Part shown: positions 1-9,164 of the stretch, piece by piece
Numbering within the stretch: position 1 is the first letter of the stretch
How the letters are laid out: every line of letters starts with the position of its first letter
NCBI GenBank assembly: GCA_030407315.1
Contig: JALQPE010001972.1
Span: 36,106 to 100,105 of the forward strand
Source: Asparagopsis taxiformis
Lineage: Eukaryota > Rhodophyta > Florideophyceae > Bonnemaisoniales > Bonnemaisoniaceae
Length of the DNA: 64,000 nt
Direction: 5' to 3'
The notes under the pieces: model-generated
What the model was told of the DNA's origin: nothing
Databases searched by the model: none
The model's input: the letters and a program-made list of their open reading frames with translations, nothing else
Translations under genes and position numbers: made by a program

Positions 1-2437
1 TATTCTCGAGGAGGTGGGGAGGTGGACTCGGCTGTTCGTCCTCGTACCGGTGGACCAGAAACCCCTTCGAAGTCACCTTCGATTTCGTGGGGGTTTCTTC
101 CTCCTCCTCACTCTCACCTTCATTGTCACGCTCCTTCTCACCCGAAGACGGGGGTTGACCAGGAAGCGGAAGGGAGGGAGGAGGGGAAGAAGTGCTGCCA
201 AGAGCGATGAGCTGCTCTGCAACGGCAGCACTTCTGGTCTTCGACCGAGTAACCCGGGCCGGAAGCGGACTAAAGGTATCGTCCCTTTTCCTCTTTTCCC
301 CTCGGCGGGTACTCTTGGAGGGCTTCTTGACCTTGCCCAGAGATATGGGAGTCTTCTCTCCTACGGTGCTCCTCTTGTCCTTGACACCCGCTTCACCCTT
401 GTCCTGTTCCACCGACTCGGTCGTTGAGCCTCCTTTGCGAAAAGGATTGAACTCATCCCCATCCCACGCTTCTTGTAACGTGACCCCTGCAGGAGGGGTC
501 CAAGAAGGGGGGTCATTGGGTTGACGACCATCATAGCACCGACGGGAGCAGACGAAGACCATGTCTCGCTCACCTTGATTCAGGTACTTGATGGGGATGA
601 GATGGTGGACGCGGGGATAGTCGCACAGGTTGTGAACTGGCTTAGAGTTGCACGCTGTGCATTTGTGCACAGCGGCAGAGCCGGGAAAGCGACAGTGCGG
701 TCCAAGAGAGCAAGGGAAGGGGCGTGGAGTAGTTTCGTCGGCCGGAATGCGAATGGCACGCGAAACGGGATACTCCGCACCACCCCCCAGCGGTTCAGAG
801 ACTTCCGCAGTTTCGGGGTTCTGCTGTTCCCCCATAGGAGTGGGGGGAACTGGAGCAGGGGAGGGTGGTGACACAGCCATAGGAGACTTGGGGGGAGAAG
901 ATGGAGCCCGGGCAGCGGAGGGTGTTGAGACAGCCATGGGAGACTGAGCAGGAGAGGGATGAGGAGAAGGGGTGGTGGGATTGGCAGGAGGGGTGGTGGG
1001 ATTGCCTGAGGACCCGGGAGCATTCTGCTGCGTTTGTTCAGGTGGAACAGCAGCAGAAATGTCCAAGGGACCAGTTTCATCCTCTGGGAGGGGCTCAGAG
1101 GGAAGGGGGACAGGGAGAGGCTCGATGATAGTTTCTCCGAACTGTGTCGGAGAACGATCCTTGCCAGGCACTTGCGATGGTGATCCTGGCGGAGGGACAG
1201 GTGCAGGAGGAGCACTCGTTGAAGCCCTCGCACCCTCCTCCATTACCACGTCATTGGCGGGAGTGGTATTCGCAGCAGAGTCCAACGGCTCAGTACGAGG
1301 AGGAGTCTGTTGCTTCGGTGCAACATTGAAACGATGCTGGATGACCGAACGGAAATCTTCTATACGAAGATCTTGGTTCTCCGTTCTCTTCGGCACCGGC
1401 TCCTCCTCGTACTGAACCATACGCTTGAACACGGATTTCCAGGTCGGGATCATTTCCTTTCCATCCGGTTCAAGGTCTTCCAGGTCTGCCAATTGCTCCG
1501 TACTGAGGTCAACCATGGGTGCTAGTTCACGGATGACCTCGTAGAAATCTCTAACGTAATTGAGATATGTACGGAGCTGGAGACCTGGGATACGTCCAAA
1601 CGAATGCATCAGCAGCACAGACCGGTAGTGAAGGCATTTGACCATCAATTCACTAGCACGGTCTTCAGCCTTCGTGAATGCTGTGTCTTTTAGGACCAGA
1701 AGGCTGATGCCGACCTCGTTCTCCTTCCTCCCGGAAGCCATCTTGTAGGCTGCGTACGTGCGAGGCGAACGTCGCATATTCATAGCTACATTGACGATGG
1801 ACGTCACGGTACTCTTCCGGAGGATGCCAGAAAAATGACGTTGGAAGAACCAATTAGACAGCTGCGAAGCCGTCATGTTGGCCAGATTCCTATCCCCAGG
1901 TTGAGCGTACTTGAGGTTGCAATTGTATATGCTAATGATAGCATGTATACGATCCCGGATGGTGGTTGGCAAAACAGTGTGAACAAGCTCATTCAACCGC
2001 TGACTGAGGTAAAGGACATCCTCCATAGTCATTGGCGCACCATCCGGCCTCAAGGCTTCCTGGACAGGAACGTTGTCCACAACGGAAGCTAAACGCTCAA
2101 CCTGTTCCTCCTTCGCCCGCACCAGAGCTCCACGACGATGAAGACCGTCCGCTATGTAGTAGCGTGTTCCATCGGGCCCAAATGGTAGATTTACCACAGT
2201 CATGGAGCCCACAGAAGAGGTCTGAAAGCCTTCGAGAACCATCTTCTGGAACAGCACTTCAACATGAGAGACATCAACCTCGCGGGATGTTTCTTCCGTG
2301 ACATGAATGTCAGCGATCGGAAGTTTCGTTTCCCTGAACAGGTAGTTCGAAAGCGAGGTGCCAGTGCGGGACATGGCAGGGATGGTGAGCTCTCGAGCTG
2401 CACTGGTGGTCGACAGAGGGATAGTACGCGGAGGCAT
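1..2437 (-). CDS. ParB-like domain protein with Pro-rich linker and Cys/His cluster (3' end outside window)
   Basis: I read one uninterrupted minus-strand frame of 812 codons from an ATG at 2437 to the left edge; it has no stop in the window. Residues ~42-112 resemble a ParB/sulfiredoxin-type fold: a hydrophobic strand, then YYIADGLHRRGAL, matching the family signature of a small hydrophobic run, D-G-x-x-R and A. A helical region of unknown type follows (~115-350). Then comes a Pro/Ser/Thr-rich linker (~380-555) and a Cys/His cluster (~565-625: C-x5-C, CTAC, HNLC, CSRRC) that could bind zinc. The tail is charged, with a basic patch (GEKRKRDD), suggesting nuclear location. ParB-like domains bind DNA or CTP or act as nucleases; which applies here is unknown. 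Its neighbour on the same strand is a DNA methyltransferase-SET gene, and ParB-like domains often accompany DNA methylases in phages. The domain call is by eye only. Confidence 0.6.
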   Translation of the reverse strand, partial: MPPRTIPLSTTSAARELTIPAMSRTGTSLSNYLFRETKLPIADIHVTEETSREVDVSHVEVLFQKMVLEGFQTSSVGSMTVVNLPFGPDGTRYYIADGLHRRGALVRAKEEQVERLASVVDNVPVQEALRPDGAPMTMEDVLYLSQRLNELVHTVLPTTIRDRIHAIISIYNCNLKYAQPGDRNLANMTASQLSNWFFQRHFSGILRKSTVTSIVNVAMNMRRSPRTYAAYKMASGRKENEVGISLLVLKDTAFTKAEDRASELMVKCLHYRSVLLMHSFGRIPGLQLRTYLNYVRDFYEVIRELAPMVDLSTEQLADLEDLEPDGKEMIPTWKSVFKRMVQYEEEPVPKRTENQDLRIEDFRSVIQHRFNVAPKQQTPPRTEPLDSAANTTPANDVVMEEGARASTSAPPAPVPPPGSPSQVPGKDRSPTQFGETIIEPLPVPLPSEPLPEDETGPLDISAAVPPEQTQQNAPGSSGNPTTPPANPTTPSPHPSPAQSPMAVSTPSAARAPSSPPKSPMAVSPPSPAPVPPTPMGEQQNPETAEVSEPLGGGAEYPVSRAIRIPADETTPRPFPCSLGPHCRFPGSAAVHKCTACNSKPVHNLCDYPRVHHLIPIKYLNQGERDMVFVCSRRCYDGRQPNDPPSWTPPAGVTLQEAWDGDEFNPFRKGGSTTESVEQDKGEAGVKDKRSTVGEKTPISLGKVKKPSKSTRRGEKRKRDDTFSPLPARVTRSKTRSAAVAEQLIALGSTSSPPPSLPLPGQPPSSGEKERDNEGESEEEEETPTKSKVTSKGFLVHRYEDEQPSPPPHLLEN

Positions 2438-2940
2438 GTTGTTTTTGCCGAGTGGGTAGCGCGGAAGTGTAGTGAGAAAGAGAGGGGGATAGGAGAATAG
2501 AGATGGTTGAGGAGAGATAGACTGTCGCTTTAGAGAGACAGTGGGAGGGAGAGTGTGGTGGATAGTGCCAGAGAGATTGGCAATGAAGTGGTAGAGAGGA
2601 TCCCTGAAAGGTTGGCAGAGAGAGGTAGGTAGAGGTGGAGAGATTGGTGTAGGGAGTGAAAGAGAGAAAGAGAGAGAGAGAGAGCGGAACAGTGCGTCTC
2701 GTAGGGGGAAGTCCTCGATCGGGATTGCTTTTCAGGTGCAGAAGAAGCAGAGAGAGTAGCAGATGAGTAGGAGCCGAGAAAGAAGAAGTGGATGGTCGTG
2801 TAAGGTATGCACTTGAAGGTTGTCCAAACAGGACCGTGGGACAGCGCAATATAACAACTAATGCGCATAATATCCGCCGGTTGCGTCCTAATCAATCAGA
2901 ACTCATATTGAACGGTCATGGAGAGAATGGAGGATGGGCA
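2438..2940. promoter_or_regulatory. Upstream region of the ParB-like gene with GA/CT-rich tract
   Basis: No gene is supported here. The stretch is rich in GA on the plus strand (run at about 2645-2690), so it is CT-rich on the coding strand of the minus-strand gene starting at 2437. Pyrimidine-rich leaders are common upstream of eukaryotic genes. Overlapping minus-strand frames through this tract look like low-complexity artefacts. Confidence 0.3.
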
Positions 2941-3062
2941 TTAAATTTGGTAATTTTTTTCGCTCTGAAATTACTGCAGTAAAAAGTGATCTAGCTTTGT
3001 GCACTTAGGTAGATCACTTTTTACTGCAGTAATTTCAGAGCGAAAAAAATTTCCAAATTTTA
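2941..3062. repeat. Palindromic repeat P, copy 1
   Basis: A ~120-bp near-perfect inverted repeat. Each arm runs from AAATTTGG through TTACTGCAGTAAAAA to GATCTAGC, with a short centre containing GTGCAC. Four related copies lie within the next 6 kb. A MITE-like or hairpin element is the simplest reading. Confidence 0.85.
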
Positions 3063-3447
3063 AGCGCATCTTGAGCTGACCCGTGGCGCCTTTTCGGCGA
3101 CTGCTCTAGCCTGCACTAAACGCGACCGTTGCTTCGATGATTTTATTGAGCAAAACAGAATGGCTTACGTTTACTTTCTACAATAAACGGTCTTTGACGC
3201 AGCTTGACTGTGTCTATCAAGTTGTATGCGTCACTGCCAATGTGCCCATTTCAGCTGGCTCAGAGTAATTCATCGAGTACGGACACGAAATACTGTTCTG
3301 TGTAACCAGCACCCTGTCAGGAGAAATGTTGAGAAGTAAATGTTTTCCCATCTTCCTTTACACCCTGTTCATAGAATTCAAATAAGTGTATGCGAGACAG
3401 GATGTAAATCCTTGCACAGGTCCCCTAAACGACGTAAAATACGAGCG

Positions 3448-3569
3448 TAAAATTTGGTAATTTTTTTGGCTGTGAAATTACTGCAGTAAAAAGCGATCTA
3501 GCTTGTGCACTTAGGTAGATCGCTTTTTACTGCAGTAATTTCAGAGCCAAAAAAATTACCAAATTTTAC
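3448..3569. repeat. Palindromic repeat P, copy 2
   Basis: Same family as the copy at 2941-3062: arms begin TAAAATTTGGTAATTTTTTTGG and pair across a GTGCAC centre. It lies at the edge of the inverted duplication. Confidence 0.85.
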
Positions 3570-4039
3570 AGTCTAGCTTGTGGCGCCTGTGGCACTTGCC
3601 TTGCACATCTCCCCTCATACCGCGGACCAATACCCTCTGTTTCGGGCATCTCAACCATCGGAACGGAAGCCAGCGAGCAATGCAATGTAGTTGTTCCTCT
3701 ACTTTTCCATCGCTATATTCACCCGGATGTACATGAACTAATCTAAATGCACCGTATGGTAATGCACGAAGCATGACCACGAATACATGTTCTGGTCTGT
3801 CCCTCCCTTAGTGGAGCTACTTGCGCTTGCGAGCAAACAATCGTGACACCCACAAGGTGTGGTACAGAACCATCATACACAGTCGAGCTGCGTCAAAGAC
3901 CGTTTATTGTAGAAAGTAAACGTAAGCCATACCATTTTGCTTAATGACATCATTGAAGCAACGGTCGTGTTGAGTGCAGACTAGAGCTCAGACTAGAGCA
4001 GTCGCCGAAAAGGCACCACAGGCGCCACAAGCTATACTG

Positions 4040-4160
4040 TAAAATTTGGTAATTTTTTTGGCTCTGAAATTACTGCAGTAAAAAGCGATCTACCTAAGTG
4101 CACAAGCTAGATCGCTTTTTACTGCAGTAATTTCACAGCCAAAAAAATTACCAAATTTTA
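4040..4160. repeat. Palindromic repeat P, copy 3
   Basis: Same family. It separates duplicated block A' (3880-4028) from block B' (4161-4397), just downstream of the stop codon of the methyltransferase-SET gene. It may act as a 3' hairpin for that transcript; that role is inference. Confidence 0.85.
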
Positions 4161-4308
4161 CGCTCGTATTTTACGTCGTTTAGGGGACCTGTGCAAGGAT
4201 TTCCCTCCTGGCTCACATACACGTACTTGAACTACAATTCTATGAACAGAGTTTAAAGGAAGATGGGAAAACATTTACTTCTCAACATTTCTCCAGACAG
4301 GGTACTGG

Positions 4309-5565
4309 TTATACGGAAAAGTATTCGTGTCCGTACTCGATGAATAACTCTGAGCCAGCTGAAATGGGCACATTGGCAGTGACGCATACAACTTGATAGG
4401 TTGATACAGAGGTCTCATCAAGAACTTCTTGTATGGGGGAAGAGAAACTAACATTAGCAGAACGCGACGGACGCTCAGTTCCCTCCGCTGGGTCCACAAA
4501 CGTTGGGTCGTTGATTTTCGATGCCGCACAATACTCGAATGGAACAATGAAGATTGGACTTGCAGACGTGGATGGCATCAGACATTTCACATTTGCATCC
4601 TTAATTTGAACAGCGTACTTCTGGAAACGCTCAATCGAGAAGGAAGTAGGTCCAGTACCGAAAGTCTTCAACTTCGCCTTGTACAAATCCTTGTAAACCA
4701 CAGACCCGAAATAGTACCCTACGATATCTCCAGGATCAATATCCACTCTTGCAAACAGACCGTCACCAGCCGAAGGAATCGTTGACGCTGCGACGTATAC
4801 ATTGTGTGCCATCGCGTCTATTGACAGCAGGGTTTTAATATCCACGGTAGACAACAAACCCAGCAGCGATTGTGGCCACTTATCAATGGGTTGGTCTGTC
4901 AACTCCTTGTGCTGGTCCGGAATGCACCAGATGCCAGTAAGAAAGCTGATGAGGTGGGGCGGAAGTTTGGTTGAAATGGGCACTTTTGAGGTTGTCTTCA
5001 ATGATGAACTCTCTTCCGAAGTTCCCAGACGAGCAGAAGCCAGCTGCTGTAGGGCAGTCGTGGACTGCTGGGCAAAGTTCCCAATAGAGACCTGGTGGAG
5101 AAATGCGACGTTGACTCTAGGAAGAGACAGTTCGTAGCAATCCTTGAACTTCTCACACCCGACAAACCTCCTGTACTGACCATGGTGCATTGTCAGGCAT
5201 GCAACAGCAGTGGAGAAAGTTCCAGCAAACATGTCAACAACCAGGTCGCCCTGGTTTGAGAAACGCCCAATGAGCTCTTGCATGAGAGCGACGGTCTTCT
5301 GCTCGGGGCGCAACGTAACCTTCTTCTTGTCCTTGTCCATATATTTCACCGTCTCCGACGCAGTGATCCGCGGGATGTTGTCGATGACATTTGTCCAAGC
5401 CTTGAATCTAGAAGGTATGTATCCGGCATTTCGGTAATTAACCATCCCCCAGCCTTCTCTCCCCTTGCCGAGCTTGGTGGCATGTACGACCAACTCCACC
5501 ATATTCAACAAACTTGTCGTGATACGATACGGGGGGATGTGAAATGTGTCGGACTCCGAGTACAC
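4309..5565 (-). CDS. DNA methyltransferase C-terminal part (motif I) fused to a SET domain
   Basis: This is the downstream half of the gene whose upstream half ends at 5505. There is no ATG at its start: the frame opens at a GTG inside the overlap, so it is not a separate gene. The first ~150 codons complete a beta-type adenine methyltransferase: RPEQKTVALMQELIGRF, then the SAM-binding motif VVDMFAGTFSTAVA and VGCEKF. A SET domain occupies the last ~170 codons: AGDGLFARVDIDPGDIVG at its start, a KINDP...NVSF element, and AGSELFIEYGHEY at the C-terminus, matching the usual SET end (G-x-E-L-F-x-x-Y-G). SET domains methylate protein lysines, typically histones. The classical NHSC motif is not evident; the IND...N form is an alternative seen in some SET proteins. 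Fusion of a DNA adenine methylase to a SET domain is unusual. Confidence 0.75.
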   Translation of the reverse strand: MYSESDTFHIPPYRITTSLLNMVELVVHATKLGKGREGWGMVNYRNAGYIPSRFKAWTNVIDNIPRITASETVKYMDKDKKKVTLRPEQKTVALMQELIGRFSNQGDLVVDMFAGTFSTAVACLTMHHGQYRRFVGCEKFKDCYELSLPRVNVAFLHQVSIGNFAQQSTTALQQLASARLGTSEESSSLKTTSKVPISTKLPPHLISFLTGIWCIPDQHKELTDQPIDKWPQSLLGLLSTVDIKTLLSIDAMAHNVYVAASTIPSAGDGLFARVDIDPGDIVGYYFGSVVYKDLYKAKLKTFGTGPTSFSIERFQKYAVQIKDANVKCLMPSTSASPIFIVPFEYCAASKINDPTFVDPAEGTERPSRSANVSFSSPIQEVLDETSVSTYQVVCVTANVPISAGSELFIEYGHEYFSV

Positions 5566-7793
5566 ACAATAGGCTGCGAATCAACGGCAAACATAGGATA
5601 GCCGGCAGAGTACTTCACTTTGCGGAGCTCGTAAACCCAATTGTAGAACAGAGCAGCAGATGTGAATATGAGAACATGACCACCCTTGCGCGTCACCTTG
5701 GAAATTTCAGCTACCGTGTCTTCGATTTCTTCCTGACGGAGGACATCGTAACCAGAGTTTCCTCTGCCGGACATACGCCTAGTATTGTACGGCGGGTCAG
5801 TGAGGACCAACTGAGCACCTTCCCGGATTTGCGGCTTACCAGGATTGTCAACGGCGTCGTAGTTTTTCAGAAGGTCTCGGAAACTACAGTTGAATGTATG
5901 TAGGAAACATCCTTTCATGTCCTCCAGTTCCGCAGGAATTAACACTTCCTCTTCGACCCGCATGGAGTTCACATCAGCTTCGTTTGGACCGGTGCTGCTG
6001 CTAGCCGGGTTAGCCCCTGAGCTTGCTGCACCGATCGTACTGACCTCTAGACGCCTACGCTTATTCGGGTTCGCGGCCACGGCTTCCGACACCTGTCGGG
6101 TTACCGAAGATTCCCGCACTGGAGAAGCTGTCGTCTCCATTTCTCTGAACAGCTCCTCATTTGGGTCGGGCGTTGATTGCGGCTCTTCTGTGAGGCTGAA
6201 CGCTGTGAGCTGCCTTTCCACCATCGCCAGTGCCGGAATAGTCGTGAACCTCCCGGAAACCGGGGAACCGGGGGACGGCTGGAAGCTCTGTATGAACGGT
6301 ATATCTTGCGGAGCCGAGACAGATAGGTCGAACAATTTGTCATTGCGACATATTGCCATTAAGTGTTCCCAGAATGACTTTGCACAGAGGCGCATCTGAG
6401 CGTCTTGCAGCAGCGTACGATGGACAGCAGCACTTGAAATGCTTGCCGAGTGTTGCACTCTTCGAACAGCTCCTCTGCCATGCAACAAGGTCTTCAGCTC
6501 TCGAAGCGGTGAAAAGCCCCTATTTTCCGAGTCCAGGACGTGGTACGTAAACAGTCTCTGGTCGTAAAGAAGGTAAGGTTGTAGGAGCTCTTCTGCACCG
6601 CCTGACCCCAAGGATTTTGCCAACTCATCCCATGCTGCCAGAACCTGATGAACCCCATATCCCAGACGCTGTGCCGTAAAAGGACTGTCCTTTTTGATTA
6701 GCGCTGTCAATCTAGCCGCAGACCTGGTTCTTGTCCGTTGTCGTGGGCGCGTTTCTACTCGCAACTTCCAGTCTCGATCCATCTGAATCAATCCCATGAG
6801 AAATACAACTTTCCGGAAAGACGGGGAATATCTTGGAGTTGCCCAGTTACCATGATCTGTAGCCCTTTCCTGAACGTGTGAAACAAAGAATTGACAAGCC
6901 AGAGTTTGCCTGGAGTACGCATCTCGTCCAATAGCTGTCCTTTCCTGTGTGTTATGGTTTTGGTATTCATAGAACACTGGACCTGAGGGACGAGGACTCT
7001 GGGAGGTTTTCGTTGAAATTTCTACACCCCTTGGCTCATCACGCTCATTGATGTACACCGGAATAAAGAACGATACCGACAAATCCTGCATCCCACAGCT
7101 GGTAAGAAACAGATCCCATACTCTAGTATCAAGCTCTGTATTGCCATCATCACCAGTACTCGTGAAGTTCCGCACTGATTGCACAATGTTAAACGTGTGG
7201 CGGTGGTACGCATATGAAAACCACCTGTCAACGATTACGATGGCTTCTAGAGATGGTAGATTGAATCTGTACAGACTGCCCACAGCCCTTCGGAACGCTG
7301 AGAGTGAACGTTCTTCGAGTGGAACGTTATCTTCGTCCTTCTCTCTATTATGCCAGCAGTCCCGCATGTAAGCTACAATTGACACACTTTCGTAGAACGG
7401 AATTGTCCTTTCGCTCTCCAGAATGTGATACAGAATCAAGGCAAGCGTATGCGGTTTCGTGGAAATAGACTCATAGCACATGCGGAGTAAATACCTTGAA
7501 GTCTTGGTTCGGGGGCGTGACAATACCTCTTCGCACACGTCCATACCTCCAACCAGGGTAACGTCCCCGTTTTCCGCTATGGTACCGTACAGATAGAGAG
7601 CATCGAAGTTTAGGTGCGTTCCGCGGGGAATATCAGAGGCAGGAGTGGCAGCCCCTTCAATCGCTGGAATTGAAACAACGCGCGCCGGATCCACCCAGAG
7701 AATTGTTCCGTCTCCGTACAAATCATGCGGTTCTGTTGGTCCATTTTCGCTGCGTGTTACGACGAGCCCATGTCGCCGTCGTACTTCCGCCAT
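5505..7793 (-). CDS. DNA adenine methyltransferase, N-terminal and catalytic part (DPPY)
   Basis: I prefer the ATG at 7793 (MAEVRRRHG) over one 37 codons upstream, because the upstream stretch is a hydrophobic translation of what looks like leader. The first ~550 residues are not recognised. A short stretch near residues 15-80 (VDPARVVSIP ... DVTLVGGMD) may be a degenerate ParB-like fold. After a Ser-rich linker with a basic patch (NKRRRLE) comes the methylase catalytic motif LVLTDPPYNTRR (codons for DPPY at 5787-5798), then GGHVLIFTS. This is motif IV placed before motif I, as in beta-class N6-adenine or N4-cytosine methylases. The frame stops at 5505, but the family-like sequence continues without a gap in another frame from about 5565. 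The switch coincides with GTGTGT at about 5562-5568, where one GT more or less restores one frame. Either this is a disabling indel, an assembly error, or a frameshift site. Confidence 0.75.
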   Translation of the reverse strand: MAEVRRRHGLVVTRSENGPTEPHDLYGDGTILWVDPARVVSIPAIEGAATPASDIPRGTHLNFDALYLYGTIAENGDVTLVGGMDVCEEVLSRPRTKTSRYLLRMCYESISTKPHTLALILYHILESERTIPFYESVSIVAYMRDCWHNREKDEDNVPLEERSLSAFRRAVGSLYRFNLPSLEAIVIVDRWFSYAYHRHTFNIVQSVRNFTSTGDDGNTELDTRVWDLFLTSCGMQDLSVSFFIPVYINERDEPRGVEISTKTSQSPRPSGPVFYEYQNHNTQERTAIGRDAYSRQTLACQFFVSHVQERATDHGNWATPRYSPSFRKVVFLMGLIQMDRDWKLRVETRPRQRTRTRSAARLTALIKKDSPFTAQRLGYGVHQVLAAWDELAKSLGSGGAEELLQPYLLYDQRLFTYHVLDSENRGFSPLRELKTLLHGRGAVRRVQHSASISSAAVHRTLLQDAQMRLCAKSFWEHLMAICRNDKLFDLSVSAPQDIPFIQSFQPSPGSPVSGRFTTIPALAMVERQLTAFSLTEEPQSTPDPNEELFREMETTASPVRESSVTRQVSEAVAANPNKRRRLEVSTIGAASSGANPASSSTGPNEADVNSMRVEEEVLIPAELEDMKGCFLHTFNCSFRDLLKNYDAVDNPGKPQIREGAQLVLTDPPYNTRRMSGRGNSGYDVLRQEEIEDTVAEISKVTRKGGHVLIFTSAALFYNWVYELRKVKYSAGYPMFAVDSQPIVCTRSPTHFTSPRIVSRQVC

Positions 7794-8151
7794 TACTTGT
7801 GAGGTGAAGAGAAAAGGGAGAGCAGGGAGAATGGAAAAAGATGAGTGGGGAAAGTTTTCGACGATCAAAGGGCGGACTGGAAGTCCACGCCCTCCAAAGT
7901 CCACGCGGCGCCAATAAATTCGAAATCGGAAATTCTGGAACCGACACGCCGCCGATATCTCGCGAGGGGACGTGAGGATGGCGACAGAAGCCAGAGTTGT
8001 ATTGCAGGGATTAGAGTAGGGGTTTGTACTAGTTTGGAAGGGGTGCGTAAGTCGCTTGCACTCTGTGCCAGTAAACTAACTTCAACGAGCGCGAATGGCA
8101 AGGAGATAGTAGAGAAATAATAGTAGCAAGACTCGTTCTCGATTCACAATT

Positions 8152-8269
8152 GAAATTTGGTAATTTTTTTCGCTCTGAAATTACTGCAGTAAAAAGTGAT
8201 CTAGCAAAGTGCACTTGGCTAGATCACTTTTTGCTGCAGTAATTTCAGAATGAAAAATTTCCAAATTTA
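8152..8269. repeat. Palindromic repeat P, copy 4
   Basis: Same family as the copies at 2.9-4.2 kb, slightly more diverged (one arm reads TTGCTGCAG). It sits ~360 bp upstream of the methyltransferase gene start, in the divergent promoter region shared with the plus-strand gene at 9165. Confidence 0.85.
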
Positions 8270-8811
8270 AAGCACCGCTCTAATCGTTCATGCTTTATTC
8301 CAGAACTAACCAACTGAAACGTCTGACTAGTTTATGGAACGATAATCATCAGATTCTTCTTTTACGAATAAATCTTGCTGGGAATTCCTAGTTTTGGATA
8401 TCGATCGTTAAACTAGTCTAGACTTTTAACTAACTTCGCGGACGTCCTACGATACATTCCAGCGCATGATGATGGCGTCGTACTGCTGTTCAGCATGCTG
8501 ACAAGTGCACTAGTGTGTAAAATTGCGCAATGTTATACATGTGTGCTGCAGAGTAAGGGGGCTATCACTTGCTCTGCTTATTGCACTCTGCGCATATTGG
8601 AATGCACAGAGCAAAAAAGTTAGCTTTGCTGTCGTTAACATTGCGGGGCACCAATGTGCTCTGCTACGTACAAATTCCCGGTCGTGTATTACCAAAGTAT
8701 ACGGCCGAAAAGCTCACCGAGTTTCCCAGTGCCGCACCTTCACAGTCTCTGAGCAGAATAAGCGGTGGTAAAATACTACGTCATGTATTGTTGGCCGTCA
8801 TGGTTTGTACA
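8270..8811. other. Intergenic stretch between two P palindromes
   Basis: No gene is supported. Short frames on both strands at 8510-8830 have no recognisable domain and overlap each other. Likely part of the divergent control region between the genes starting at 7793 (minus) and 9165 (plus). Confidence 0.4.
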
Positions 8812-8935
8812 GTTGAAATTTGGTAATTTTTACGGCCTGAAATTACTGCAGTAAAAAGCGATCTAGCAAAGTGCACAATGGTAGATCGCTTTTTACTGCA
8901 GCAATTTCAGACCATAAAAATTACCAAATTTCAAC
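8812..8935. repeat. Palindromic repeat P, copy 5
   Basis: Near-perfect inverted repeat of the same family, with GTTGAAATTTGG at its outer ends. Arms pair through TTACTGCAGTAAAAA to the GTGCAC-containing centre. It lies ~230 bp upstream of the plus-strand gene. Confidence 0.85.
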
Positions 8936-9164
8936 TCGAGCCTACATTGCTGGTTTCACTGCTTCTCAGTATGCCGAGGACCGTTACAGCCCTCATATTT
9001 CGTAACGGCACTACCATTGCACTTGTCCGTTACATGATTGGTCTGCTTACGACAGACATTTCCCTCGAGTCTTTCTATTTATCTTTCCCGTTGGATAATC
9101 AATTTGCTCGTGCACCTCAATTCTCCTCTCCCGGACGTGGAACATCCCATCATTTCGAGCTGAA

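Larger units (their letters stand above)
3083..4397. repeat. Inverted duplication including the 3' end of the methyltransferase-SET gene
   Basis: Two blocks are duplicated in inverted orientation. Block A is ~3083-3212 against ~3880-4028 (tract with GTAAACG and the AGTCGCCGAAAAGG region). Block B is ~3213-3447 against ~4161-4397. Block B at 4309-4397 is the last ~29 codons and 3' flank of the SET-domain gene, so 3213-3290 is a broken antisense copy of that coding end. The block order differs between the two arms (A-B-P on the left; B-P-A when the right arm is inverted). That order implies more than one rearrangement, with palindrome P at the junctions. The middle, ~3570-3880, holds only a weak minus-strand frame that I do not support as a gene. 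Confidence 0.8.

Noticed and set aside
580..1233. 217-codon minus-strand frame and similar frames within 14-2310
   Set aside because: They lie in other frames of the long minus-strand gene that runs from 2437 off the left edge; the Pro/Ser-rich linker keeps several frames open.
2310..2895. Minus-strand frames of 121-179 codons upstream of the ParB-like gene
   Set aside because: They are translations of a CT-rich leader (Ser/Leu/Pro-rich low complexity) and overlap the real start in another frame.
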